Below are positions 17,636 through 24,469 of a stretch of 54,869 nt of DNA, piece by piece. The position numbers were made by a program, and so were the translations under genes. Where the stretch lies: positions 1 to 54,869 of the forward strand of contig CAMDYX010000014.1 of the NCBI GenBank assembly GCA_945910395.1, written 5' to 3'. Position 1 is the stretch's first letter; the number at the start of each line of letters is the position of its first letter. This DNA is from an uncultured Agathobacter sp. Lineage in GTDB: Bacteria; Bacillota; Clostridia; Lachnospirales; Lachnospiraceae. The notes beneath the pieces are model-generated. The model did no database searches and was not told the origin of the DNA. It saw nothing but the letters and a program-made list of their open reading frames with translations.

Positions 17636-18624
17636 TCGATTTAGTGACCTTTATCCCCCGTGCAGTTGTGCAGGGAATACCGCTATTATATGGATGTACC
17701 GGTGAAATTCTTACGGAAAAATCTGGAAACTTGAATCTTGGAATCCCGGGTGTTATGTATGTGGGAGCAATCAGCGGTGTCATTGGTTCCTTCTTCTATG
17801 AGCAGTCCTGCGGTGGAAATGTGAATGGATTTCTGGCAGTTTCCATTCCCATGCTCTGTTCGCTTCTTGGATCACTTATTATGGGACTTATTTATTGCTT
17901 CCTTACCGTCACACTCCGGGCAAATCAGAATGTGACCGGTCTTGCCATGACCACCTTCGGTGTTGGCTTTGGTAACTTCTTCGGAGGCTCCCTGATTAAG
18001 CTCTCCGGCAGTGAAGTACCTTCCATTGCCCTTTCTGCTACAAGCAGTTACTTTAGTAAGTCACTTCCTTTTGCAGGAAAGCTCGGCGTATTTGGAAAGC
18101 TGTTTTTATCCTATGGATTTTTGGCATACCTTGCAATTGTGATTGCAATTGTCTGCTCCTATGTGATAAAGAAGACCCGTGTGGGACTTCATCTTCGCGC
18201 TGTAGGAGAGAGCCCGAATACCGCTGATGCGGCAGGAATCAATGTCATTCGATATAAATATGTGTCAACCTGTCTGGGATGTATGATTGCCGGACTTGGT
18301 GGACTTTACTATGTCATGGATTATGCCTGCGGTGTCTGGTCAAACGATGCATTTGGTGATCGTGGCTGGCTTGCAATCGCCCTTGTTATTTTTACTATCT
18401 GGAGACCAAACGTAGGTATTTTCTCATCCATTCTGTTCGGAGGACTTTACATTTTGTATCTGTATATTCCAACAGGAATGGATCATATGGAATTGAAGGA
18501 AATCTATAAGATGATTCCTTATGTGGTTACTCTTATCGTTCTTATTCTTACCAGTATGAGAAACAAACGGGAAAACCAGCCGCCGGCAAGTCTGGGACTT
18601 GGGTATTTCCGAGAGGAGCGATAA
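17632..18624 (+). CDS. BMP-type ABC importer permease 2
   Basis: Second permease, YufQ type. The N-terminal YGCTGEILTEKSGNLNLG is the conserved start of this permease class, and LRAVGESPNTADAAGI near 191 is the matching ATPase-contact loop. About eight to ten membrane segments over 330 residues. It overlaps permease 1 by ATGA. Repeat copy C begins 7 nt after the stop and is the likely transcript end. Confidence 0.9.
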   Translation: MIDLVTFIPRAVVQGIPLLYGCTGEILTEKSGNLNLGIPGVMYVGAISGVIGSFFYEQSCGGNVNGFLAVSIPMLCSLLGSLIMGLIYCFLTVTLRANQNVTGLAMTTFGVGFGNFFGGSLIKLSGSEVPSIALSATSSYFSKSLPFAGKLGVFGKLFLSYGFLAYLAIVIAIVCSYVIKKTRVGLHLRAVGESPNTADAAGINVIRYKYVSTCLGCMIAGLGGLYYVMDYACGVWSNDAFGDRGWLAIALVIFTIWRPNVGIFSSILFGGLYILYLYIPTGMDHMELKEIYKMIPYVVTLIVLILTSMRNKRENQPPASLGLGYFREER

Positions 18625-18630
18625 AAAGTG

Positions 18631-18803
18631 TTCCGTTTCAGAGAAGTGTTCCTGAATGAATTTGCATATTCGAATCAGAACCCACTCTCGTTTGTAAAAA
18701 GCGTAGCGGTACTAAATTCGCAATAAATTGCTCATTAAGTGCCGACGCTTTTTAAACGTTCTGATTCGAATAGCAAAATTCATTTAGGAACACTTTTCCG
18801 AAA
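18631..18803 (+). repeat. Palindromic repeat, copy C (complete)
   Basis: Complete copy in the same orientation as 7160-7341. It runs from TTCCGTTTCAGAGAAGTG to CACTTTTCCGAAAA with the full internal arms and core. It sits between the permease and xpt. An additional partial right arm follows at 18805. Confidence 0.9.
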
Positions 18804-18804
18804 A

Positions 18805-18853
18805 TTGTGATTCGAATAGTAAAATTCATTCAGAATCACTTTTCCGAAAGTGA
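18805..18853 (+). repeat. Extra right arm of the palindromic repeat
   Basis: GATTCGAATAGTAAAATTCA followed by TTCAGAATCACTTTTCCGAA repeats the right outer arm of copy C directly after it. AATCACTTTT and AAAGTGATT make a small hairpin. It looks like a partial tandem duplication. Confidence 0.65.
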
Positions 18854-18893
18854 TTGAAGTATTATGATAAAAAAGTGGAAGAAGGTATAAAAT

Positions 18894-19469
18894 ATGAAAC
18901 TTTTAGAAGAACGTATTCAAAAGGATGGTATCGTAAGAGCCGGTAATGTACTTAAGGTAGACAGCTTTATCAATCATCAGATGGATATCAAGCTGTTTTC
19001 GGAGATGGCGAAGGAATGGAAGCGCCTGTTTGCGGGAAAGAATATAACAAAGATACTTACCATTGAGGCGAGTGGAATCGGTATTGCAGCGGTAGTTGCA
19101 ATGGAGTTTGGTGTTCCTGTTGTATTTGCAAAGAAATCCCAGAGCATCAATCTGGATTATGATAACTACACAACCAAGATTGAGTCCTTCACTCACAAGA
19201 GAGTCTATGACGTTATCGTGTCCAAAAAGTTTCTATCCCCGGAGGATCACGTTCTTATCATTGATGATTTTCTTGCGAACGGCTGTGCTTTAGAAGGGCT
19301 TCTCAATATCGTGGAGGAAGCCGGGGCAACCGTAGAGGGAATCGGTATCGCTATTGAAAAAGGATTCCAGACAGGAGGAGAGAAAATCCGTAAACGTGGC
19401 ATACAATTAGAATCTCTCGCAATTGTTGAGAGCATGGATGATAAGACGGGGGAAATTACATTTCGCTAG
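18894..19469 (+). CDS. xpt: Xanthine phosphoribosyltransferase
   Basis: Joins xanthine (or guanine) to PRPP in purine salvage. The PRPP-binding motif [11 protein letters not shown] near 120 and the N-terminal [12 protein letters not shown] are characteristic. 191 residues is standard. GAAGAAGG lies upstream of the ATG. The leader (18854-18893) is too short for, and shows no sign of, the purine riboswitch often found before xpt. It follows the nucleoside importer, which fits a purine uptake and salvage block, but a repeat copy separates them. Confidence 0.95.
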   Translation: MKLLEERIQKDGIVRAGNVLKVDSFINHQMDIKLFSEMAKEWKRLFAGKNITKILTIEASGIGIAAVVAMEFGVPVVFAKKSQSINLDYDNYTTKIESFTHKRVYDVIVSKKFLSPEDHVLIIDDFLANGCALEGLLNIVEEAGATVEGIGIAIEKGFQTGGEKIRKRGIQLESLAIVESMDDKTGEITFR

Positions 19470-19489
19470 CCAAAGAAAGGAGAAGGAAT

Positions 19490-20113
19490 ATGGATAAGAA
19501 GGCATTGTATCAACTTAGTTATGGGGTTTTTATGCTGGCAACAAACGCAGAAGGGAAAAAGAACGGGTGCATCACCAACACCTGTATGCAGGTAGCAAAT
19601 TCACCCACAAGAGTAGCAATCTCTGTGCTGAATACAAATTATACCTGCGATTTGATAAAAAAGAGCGGTGTATTTACACTTAGCATGTTAGATCAGACTG
19701 TAACCTTTGAGACCATCAAGCACTTTGGTTTTCAGTCTGGGCGTGATGTGGATAAGTTTGAGGGAATGAAGCTTCCGGAGGATGAAAATGATGTTCCATA
19801 TATGGGATGGCAGACCTGCGCAATGATCAGCGGTAAGGTAGTAAGCAGTCAGGATTTGGGAAGTCATACCCTGTTTATCGCGGAGGTTATTGACGGAAAG
19901 GTATTAAGCGAAAATCCACCGCTTACCTATGCAGACTATCAGAGCAAGGTGAAGCCAAAGCCAAAGCAGGTACAGGAAGATAAAAAAATTGTCGGGTGGA
20001 AATGTAAAATCTGCCAGTATGTCTATGAAGGAAGTGAGCTTCCGGCAGATTTTAGCTGTCCTCTTTGCGGACACGGACCGGAGGATTTTGAACCAATCTA
20101 TGAAAATGCATAG
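19490..20113 (+). CDS. Flavin reductase-rubredoxin fusion (high-molecular-weight rubredoxin)
   Basis: Electron carrier with two domains: an FMN-binding split-barrel flavin-reductase domain (about 1-150, with the NGCITNTCMQV segment) and a C-terminal rubredoxin (about 167-207) with CKIC and CPLC holding one iron. In anaerobes this protein passes electrons from NAD(P)H to flavodiiron proteins that remove oxygen or nitric oxide. 207 residues. AAAGGAGAAGG precedes the ATG, 20 nt after xpt, so the two probably share a transcript. No flavodiiron gene lies in the window, so the partner is not known. Confidence 0.9.
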   Translation: MDKKALYQLSYGVFMLATNAEGKKNGCITNTCMQVANSPTRVAISVLNTNYTCDLIKKSGVFTLSMLDQTVTFETIKHFGFQSGRDVDKFEGMKLPEDENDVPYMGWQTCAMISGKVVSSQDLGSHTLFIAEVIDGKVLSENPPLTYADYQSKVKPKPKQVQEDKKIVGWKCKICQYVYEGSELPADFSCPLCGHGPEDFEPIYENA

Positions 20114-20123
20114 AAAATGAATT

Positions 20124-20198
20124 CTATTTTAGAGAAGTGTTCCAAAGAATGAATTCAAATAGCAAAATTCATTCTAAGGAACATAATTCTGAAATGAG
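20124..20198 (+). repeat. Short palindromic repeat, mini form D1
   Basis: GTTCCAAAGAATGAATT and AATTCATTCTAAGGAAC enclose CAAATAGCAAA; weaker pairing continues outward to CTATTTTAG and CTGAAATGAG. This is the outer hairpin of the repeat with its interior missing. It directly precedes the long module at 20199. Confidence 0.8.
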
Positions 20199-20539
20199 AT
20201 ATTTGGAAAAATGGGGCATAGGCTGGATGCGAGGTATATTTGAATCTGAATTGTGAGATTTGGAAAGATTTGAGGTATCAGAACTGTCGTATACCTAAAA
20301 TCCTTGAAAAATAGCTTTAAAATGCGGCTTTTTCGCTTGAATTGTATTATTTTGAAGGGTGGACTTCGCTGCATACCTAGATATTTGCAATTTCTTAGGT
20401 ACAGGCTAAAATGTATCTGCCGAAATAATACAATTGACCATAAAAAGTACTTAAAAGGCGGCTTTTTTCAAAGATTTTAGGTATGGGAAGAAAATCAACC
20501 GGCGAAATTATACAATTTATCAATCAAGTGATCAGCACA
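20199..20539 (+). repeat. Long-form module, copy 1
   Basis: About 340 nt with an inverted counterpart at 23961-24378. It contains inverted repeats around TACCTAAAATCCTTGAAAAA, a central hairpin TACCTAGATA/TTTCTTAGGTA at 20374-20401, and one ACCGGCGAAATTATACAATT unit near 20499. A conserved open frame of about 60 codons on the - strand is present in both copies but looks like chance. It joins the common repeat at CACAACCCACTCTCG, the same junction as in the other copy. Confidence 0.8.
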
Positions 20540-20668
20540 ACCCACTCTCGTTTGTAAAAAGCGTAACGGTACTAAATTCGCAATAAGTTGCTCATGAAGT
20601 ACCGACGCTTTTTAAACGTTCTGAATTCAAATAGCAAGATTCATTCTTAGGAACACTTTTCCGAAAAG
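20536..20668 (+). repeat. Palindromic repeat, copy D2 (left outer arm replaced)
   Basis: Runs from CCCACTCTCGTTTGTAAAAA through the core hairpin to TTCTTAGGAACACTTTTCCG. The usual left outer arm is absent; the module at 20199-20539 occupies its place. Confidence 0.85.
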
Positions 20669-20727
20669 AGAGAAGAAGTAGAATTGGTTTCGTCAGGATG
20701 ACAAGTTAAGATAAAAAGGGAATAAAC

Positions 20728-21984
20728 GTGAAGATTAAAACAAAGGAATTAAGTTATGATGAGGTGTGCAAAATTGCGCCACCGAAGCATATGAAGCCAA
20801 AAAGACCGGGAAGATTGTTCCGGTGGCTGATGCAGACACTCTCGGCAGGGGAACTGAAGAAGGTCAACTTTACCTATCAGGAATACGGAATGGAGAATTT
20901 GAAAAAGGACGAACCCTGTCTTATTTTGATGAATCACTCCAGCTTTATTGATTTAAAAATTGCTGCCACTATCTTTAAAGACAGACCTTTTAACATTGTC
21001 TGCACTTCAGATGGATTTGTGGGAAAAAAGTGGCTGATGCAGAAGGTCGGATGTATTCCTACCTACAAATTCATTACGGATGTTGCTTTGGTGAAGGATA
21101 TGAATTATGCGGTAAAAAAGCTGCACAATTCTATTCTGATGTATCCGGAAGCCAGTTATAGTTTTGATGGGACTGCCACACCTTTGCCGGAGAGTATCGG
21201 AAAATGCATAAAGCTTCTTAAGGTTCCGGTGGTGGTTGTGCAGACAAAAGGGGCATTCCAAAGAGACCCCCTTTATAACAATTTACAGCTTCGAAAGGTA
21301 GAGGTATCCGCAGAGGTACATTATGTGCTTTCCCAGGAGGAGATTGAAAAAAAGCAGGCCTCTGAGATTAATGAAGCCATTCAGAAGTTTTTTGCATTCG
21401 ATAATTTCAGATGGCAGGAGGAAAAGAAAATTCGGATATCTGAGAGCTTTCGTGCAGATTATTTAAACCGCGTACTATATAAATGTCCGGCCTGCAAGGC
21501 AGAAGGAAAAATGCAAGGGAAGGGAATACATCTTACCTGTGGCGAATGCAAAAAAACCTATGAGCTGACCGAATTCGGGAAGATGAAGGCATTATCAGGT
21601 GAAACCGAGATCGCACATATACCGGATTGGTATGCGTGGGAGCGGCAATGTGTAAAAAAAGAATTGGAAGAGGGAAGCTATCATATGGAGACGGATGTGG
21701 ATATCTACATGCTTGTGGATATGGAATGTCTCTATAAAGTAGGAACCGGTCATTTATCCCATGGCAAAGATGGATTTCATCTGGAGGGCTGTGACGGCAA
21801 AATCGATTATCATCATGATCCAAGAAGCTCCTATAGTCTGTATGCTGATTACTACTGGTATGAGCTTGGTGATATGATCTGTATCGGAACTCCTAAGGCA
21901 CTCTACTATTGTTTCCCCAAAAATTGCGGTGATATTGTTGCAAAAACAAGACTGGCAACGGAAGAATTGTATAAGTGTTCCTAG
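20728..21984 (+). CDS. PlsC-type acyltransferase with a zinc-ribbon domain
   Basis: Probable membrane-associated lysophospholipid or 1-acylglycerol-phosphate acyltransferase. The family NHxxxxD motif is NHSSFID (near 68-74, catalytic His and Asp) and the substrate motif is YPEAS (near 138). After about residue 245 there is a zinc ribbon, CPAC...CGEC (252-274), and a roughly 130-residue C-terminal domain with no motif known to me. 418 residues, longer than the usual 200-250 because of this tail. The start is GTG 20728, after AAAAGGG. It is enclosed with an ABC-F gene between inverted long repeats. The acceptor lipid is unknown. Confidence 0.8.
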   Translation: MKIKTKELSYDEVCKIAPPKHMKPKRPGRLFRWLMQTLSAGELKKVNFTYQEYGMENLKKDEPCLILMNHSSFIDLKIAATIFKDRPFNIVCTSDGFVGKKWLMQKVGCIPTYKFITDVALVKDMNYAVKKLHNSILMYPEASYSFDGTATPLPESIGKCIKLLKVPVVVVQTKGAFQRDPLYNNLQLRKVEVSAEVHYVLSQEEIEKKQASEINEAIQKFFAFDNFRWQEEKKIRISESFRADYLNRVLYKCPACKAEGKMQGKGIHLTCGECKKTYELTEFGKMKALSGETEIAHIPDWYAWERQCVKKELEEGSYHMETDVDIYMLVDMECLYKVGTGHLSHGKDGFHLEGCDGKIDYHHDPRSSYSLYADYYWYELGDMICIGTPKALYYCFPKNCGDIVAKTRLATEELYKCS

Positions 21985-22011
21985 GAAAGAGCAAGGCACA
22001 AGAAAAAACAG

Positions 22012-22040
22012 TTGCGTTTCCTAGGATGTCATGCTACGAT
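22012..22040 (+). promoter_or_regulatory. Candidate promoter of the ABC-F leader
   Basis: TTGCGT at 22012-22017, 17-nt spacer, TACGAT at 22035-22040 with TG one base upstream. A start near 22047 would give a leader of about 260 nt that includes the small ORF at 22074 and the terminator at 22249. Confidence 0.5.
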
Positions 22041-22073
22041 ATGCGTATCCGAAGGAATATCCCGAGGGTGATA

Positions 22074-22103
22074 ATGAAAAAGAAAGAGCATCGTTTGATG
22101 TAG
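22074..22103 (+). CDS. Candidate leader peptide of the ABC-F gene
   Basis: Nine codons, MKKKEHRLM, with ATG at 22074 and TAG at 22101. GAGGGTG lies about 6 nt upstream and is a credible ribosome site. It is placed between the proposed promoter and the leader terminator, as are leader peptides of antibiotic-inducible ribosome-protection genes. Basic residues at K2-K4 could form a +x+ stalling motif, but I cannot say which drug, if any, stalls it. The frame is open back to 22026, but that lies in the promoter. The call is inference from position and Shine-Dalgarno only. Confidence 0.45.
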   Translation: MKKKEHRLM

Positions 22104-22167
22104 GGTAAGAGGAATGTTGAAGAGATAATTTGATTTGAGCAAAACGTAGAGGATTTTTTTAGGACCT

Positions 22168-22287
22168 TGATAGACAGGTCTATTTGCGTATGCTTAAATT
22201 GGATTATCACATGATTCTTGCCTATTGATAGATAGGTTTATTTGTGTGAGTCTATTTTTGCATATGCAAAAATAGACTTATTTTTTG
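22168..22287 (+). promoter_or_regulatory. Attenuator leader of the ABC-F gene
   Basis: A perfect 30-nt palindrome at 22249-22278 (AGTCTATTTTTGCAT and its complement) followed by TATTTTTT makes a strong terminator just before the ABC-F Shine-Dalgarno. Upstream, GGTCTATTTGCGTATGC (22177-22193) can pair with the 3' arm of that terminator, which would open it. TTGATAGACAGG (22168) and TTGATAGATAGG (22225) begin two similar 26-nt arms (21 of 26 identical). The layout matches drug-induced attenuation known for ABC-F resistance genes. Confidence 0.7.
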
Positions 22288-22306
22288 TCCTGGAACGGAG
22301 GCATAT

Positions 22307-23860
22307 ATGGCACAGATAAGCGTAAATCATTTGACATTTTATTATGATGGTTGTTTTGACAACATTTTTGAGGATGTATCCTTTTCCATTGACACGAGCT
22401 GGAAGCTGGGATTTATCGGAAGGAACGGAAAGGGGAAGACCACTTTCCTAAATCTTCTTCTCGGTAAATATGAATACAAAGGTTCTATTAGCACCACCAC
22501 GGTATTTGATTATTTTCCATATCAGGTAACGAAGGCGGATTCTTCCCAAAGTGCAGCGGAGCTGATGGAAAAGTGGAAGCCGGGGGTGGAGAGCTGGAGA
22601 GTGCTGTGTGAGCTTGGCCCTTTATCCCTGAATGCAGAGCTGTTGTATCGGCCGTTCTCCACCTTAAGCTTTGGTGAGCGGACGAAGCTGATGCTTGCGG
22701 TACTTTTTTCCGGGGAAAATGATTTCCTTCTGATTGATGAACCTACCAATCATCTTGACAGTAAGTCCCGGGAGATCATAAAAGCATATCTGGCATCCAA
22801 GCAGGGATTTATTCTGGTATCCCATGACAGAGATCTGTTAGATGCCTGCATCGATCATGTGCTGGTCTTAAACAGGGAGACCATTGAGGTAAAGGCAGGC
22901 AATTTTTCTACCTGGTGGGAAAATAAAGAACGTGCGGATCATTTTGCTAAAATGGAAAATGAAAAGCATATGAGAGAAATCAAGAATTTGAAAGCAGCGG
23001 CAGACCGGAGCGCAAGATGGGCAGAGAAAAACGAAAACTCAAAAATCGGATTTGATCCAAACAGAGAGCCTGACCGTTGTATAGATACGAGAGCGTACAT
23101 CGGGGCAAAGACGAAAAAGATGCAGGCCCGTGTCAGTGCATACAACAAACGAATGGATCGGGAAATCGAGCAAAAGGAAGGGCTGCTTAAGGATATCGAG
23201 GAACCGGTAAATATGAAAATCATGCCCCTTGTGCATTATAAGAAAAATCTGGTCAGGGTAAAGAATTATTCGCTGCGCTATGAGGATGCGGCCAATCCTG
23301 TTTTTGAGGGATTGAGCTTTGAGATTAATCAGGGAGAACGGGTATTTTTAAGCGGGGAGAACGGATGCGGAAAATCAAGTGTCATTAAGGTGCTGCTGGA
23401 AAAAGCAGGAGTGGATACGGCGGAACACCGGAAAATGAAGATTGAGGAATCCGGAACCTTTGAGGTAGCCGCAAACCTTGTCATTTCCTATATCAATCAG
23501 GACACCTCCTTTCTTGGCGGCACCCTGAAGGACTATGCAAGAAAGAAAAATTTAGACTACAGTCTGTTTCTTTCCCTGTTAAGGCAGCTGGATTTTGAGC
23601 GTGTGCAATTTGAAAAAAATATGGAGGATTTTTCCGAAGGGCAGAAAAAGAAGGTGTTAATTGCGGCAAGTCTGTTAACACCGGCTCATCTGTATATCTG
23701 GGATGAACCGCTGAATTATATTGATGTTTTTTCAAGAATGCAGATTGAGCGTCTGATTGAGGAATTCAACCCGACGATGCTTCTGGTGGAGCATGATGTT
23801 CGCTTTAAGGAGAAACTTGGAGGGAGGGATGTTCCATTTCAGAATAATGTTCCTGAATGA
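22307..23860 (+). CDS. ABC-F ribosome-protection ATPase, Lsa/Vga-like
   Basis: Soluble tandem ABC ATPase without membrane segments. Members of this branch displace lincosamide, streptogramin A and pleuromutilin drugs from the ribosome. Walker A GRNGKGKTT (near 37) and GENGCGKSS (near 351), signatures SFGERTK and SEGQKKK, Walker B LLIDEPTNHLD, and an interdomain linker of about 80 residues rich in Lys/Arg/Glu (200-290). Opening words YYDGCFDNIFEDVSF resemble Lsa-type proteins. 517 residues. GGAGG precedes the ATG. The last ten or so residues and the stop codon lie in repeat copy E. Resistance is inferred from family and leader; the drug is not known. Confidence 0.85.
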   Translation: MAQISVNHLTFYYDGCFDNIFEDVSFSIDTSWKLGFIGRNGKGKTTFLNLLLGKYEYKGSISTTTVFDYFPYQVTKADSSQSAAELMEKWKPGVESWRVLCELGPLSLNAELLYRPFSTLSFGERTKLMLAVLFSGENDFLLIDEPTNHLDSKSREIIKAYLASKQGFILVSHDRDLLDACIDHVLVLNRETIEVKAGNFSTWWENKERADHFAKMENEKHMREIKNLKAAADRSARWAEKNENSKIGFDPNREPDRCIDTRAYIGAKTKKMQARVSAYNKRMDREIEQKEGLLKDIEEPVNMKIMPLVHYKKNLVRVKNYSLRYEDAANPVFEGLSFEINQGERVFLSGENGCGKSSVIKVLLEKAGVDTAEHRKMKIEESGTFEVAANLVISYINQDTSFLGGTLKDYARKKNLDYSLFLSLLRQLDFERVQFEKNMEDFSEGQKKKVLIAASLLTPAHLYIWDEPLNYIDVFSRMQIERLIEEFNPTMLLVEHDVRFKEKLGGRDVPFQNNVPE

Positions 23861-23963
23861 ATTTGCATATTCGAATCAGAACGTTTAAAAAGCGCCGGCA
23901 CTTAATGAGCAATTTATTGCGAATTTAGTGCCGTTACGCTTTTTACAAACGAGAGTGGGTTGT
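23832..23963 (-). repeat. Palindromic repeat, copy E1 (reverse orientation)
   Basis: Starts TTCCATTTCAGAATAATG inside the end of the ABC-F gene and runs through the core to AAACGAGAGTGGGTTGTG. The orientation is opposite to copies at 7160, 18631 and 20536. It provides the ABC-F stop codon at 23858. The long module follows directly. Confidence 0.88.
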
Positions 23964-24378
23964 GCTTCAGGCTTGATCGATAAACTGTATAATGTCACCG
24001 GTTGATTCGTAAACTGTACTTTTCGCCAGCCGATTAGCAAATTGTATTATTTCTCTGGTCATTTTTCTTCCTGTACCTAAAATCATTGAAAAAAACGGCA
24101 TTTTAAGCGTTTTTTATGGCTGATTGTATGTTTTCGCCGGTTCAAATTTAGCCTGTACCTAAGAAATTGCAAATATCTAGGTATGCAGCGAAGTCCACCC
24201 TTCAAAATAATACAATTCAAGCGAAAAAGCCGTATTTTGAAGCTATTTTTCAAGAATTTTAGGTATACGACAGTTCTGACACCTCAAATCTTTCCAAATC
24301 CCGCACTTCCGCTTCGAATATTCCTTGAATCCATCCTATACCCACTTTTCCAAGTAACTGTTTATTCCATCTGCTCAT
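23961..24378 (-). repeat. Long-form module, copy 2 (inverted)
   Basis: About 418 nt, the inverted counterpart of 20199-20539. Near its repeat-side end it has three imperfect tandem units of about 29 nt (23973, 24002, 24031), each built on AAACTGTATAATGTCACCGG, where the other copy has one. The central hairpin TACCTAAGA...TATCTAGGTA is at 24156-24183. It is followed by a second partial copy of the repeat beginning TACCGTTACGC. Confidence 0.8.
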
Positions 24379-24459
24379 ACCGTTACGCTTATTATAAACG
24401 AGAGTGGGTTCTGATTCGAATATGCAAATTCATTTCAGGAACACAATGCCGAAATGGGA
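24379..24459 (-). repeat. Palindromic repeat, copy E2 (outer part)
   Basis: ACCGTTACGCTTATTATAAA, then CGAGAGTGGGTTCTG, then GCAAATTCATTTCAGGAACA and a terminal CCGAAATGGGA. About 32 nt (CCGTTACGC to GAGTGGGTT) duplicates sequence already present in E1 before the module. The end lies 11 nt before the stop of the - strand exporter gene. Confidence 0.82.
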
Positions 24460-24469
24460 GTAGATACTG

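Noticed and set aside
18854-18893. Purine riboswitch before xpt
   Set aside because: Only 40 nt remain between repeat sequence and the ATG, and the conserved loops are not present.
20174-20374. A similar frame of about 60 codons on the - strand here and on the + strand from 24183
   Set aside because: Both lie in the repeated module and are alike only because the DNA is. There is no Shine-Dalgarno, and the composition is unlike a protein.
20199-20539. Retron or group II intron for the long module
   Set aside because: No reverse transcriptase frame, no domain V-like hairpin, and the module is too short for a group II intron.
22026-22103. A longer 25-codon leader peptide for the ABC-F gene starting at 22026
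   Set aside because: Its start lies inside the proposed promoter and has no ribosome site. The internal ATG at 22074 has one.
23973-24060. CRISPR-like array
   Set aside because: Only three adjacent imperfect units without regular spacers, and no cas genes.
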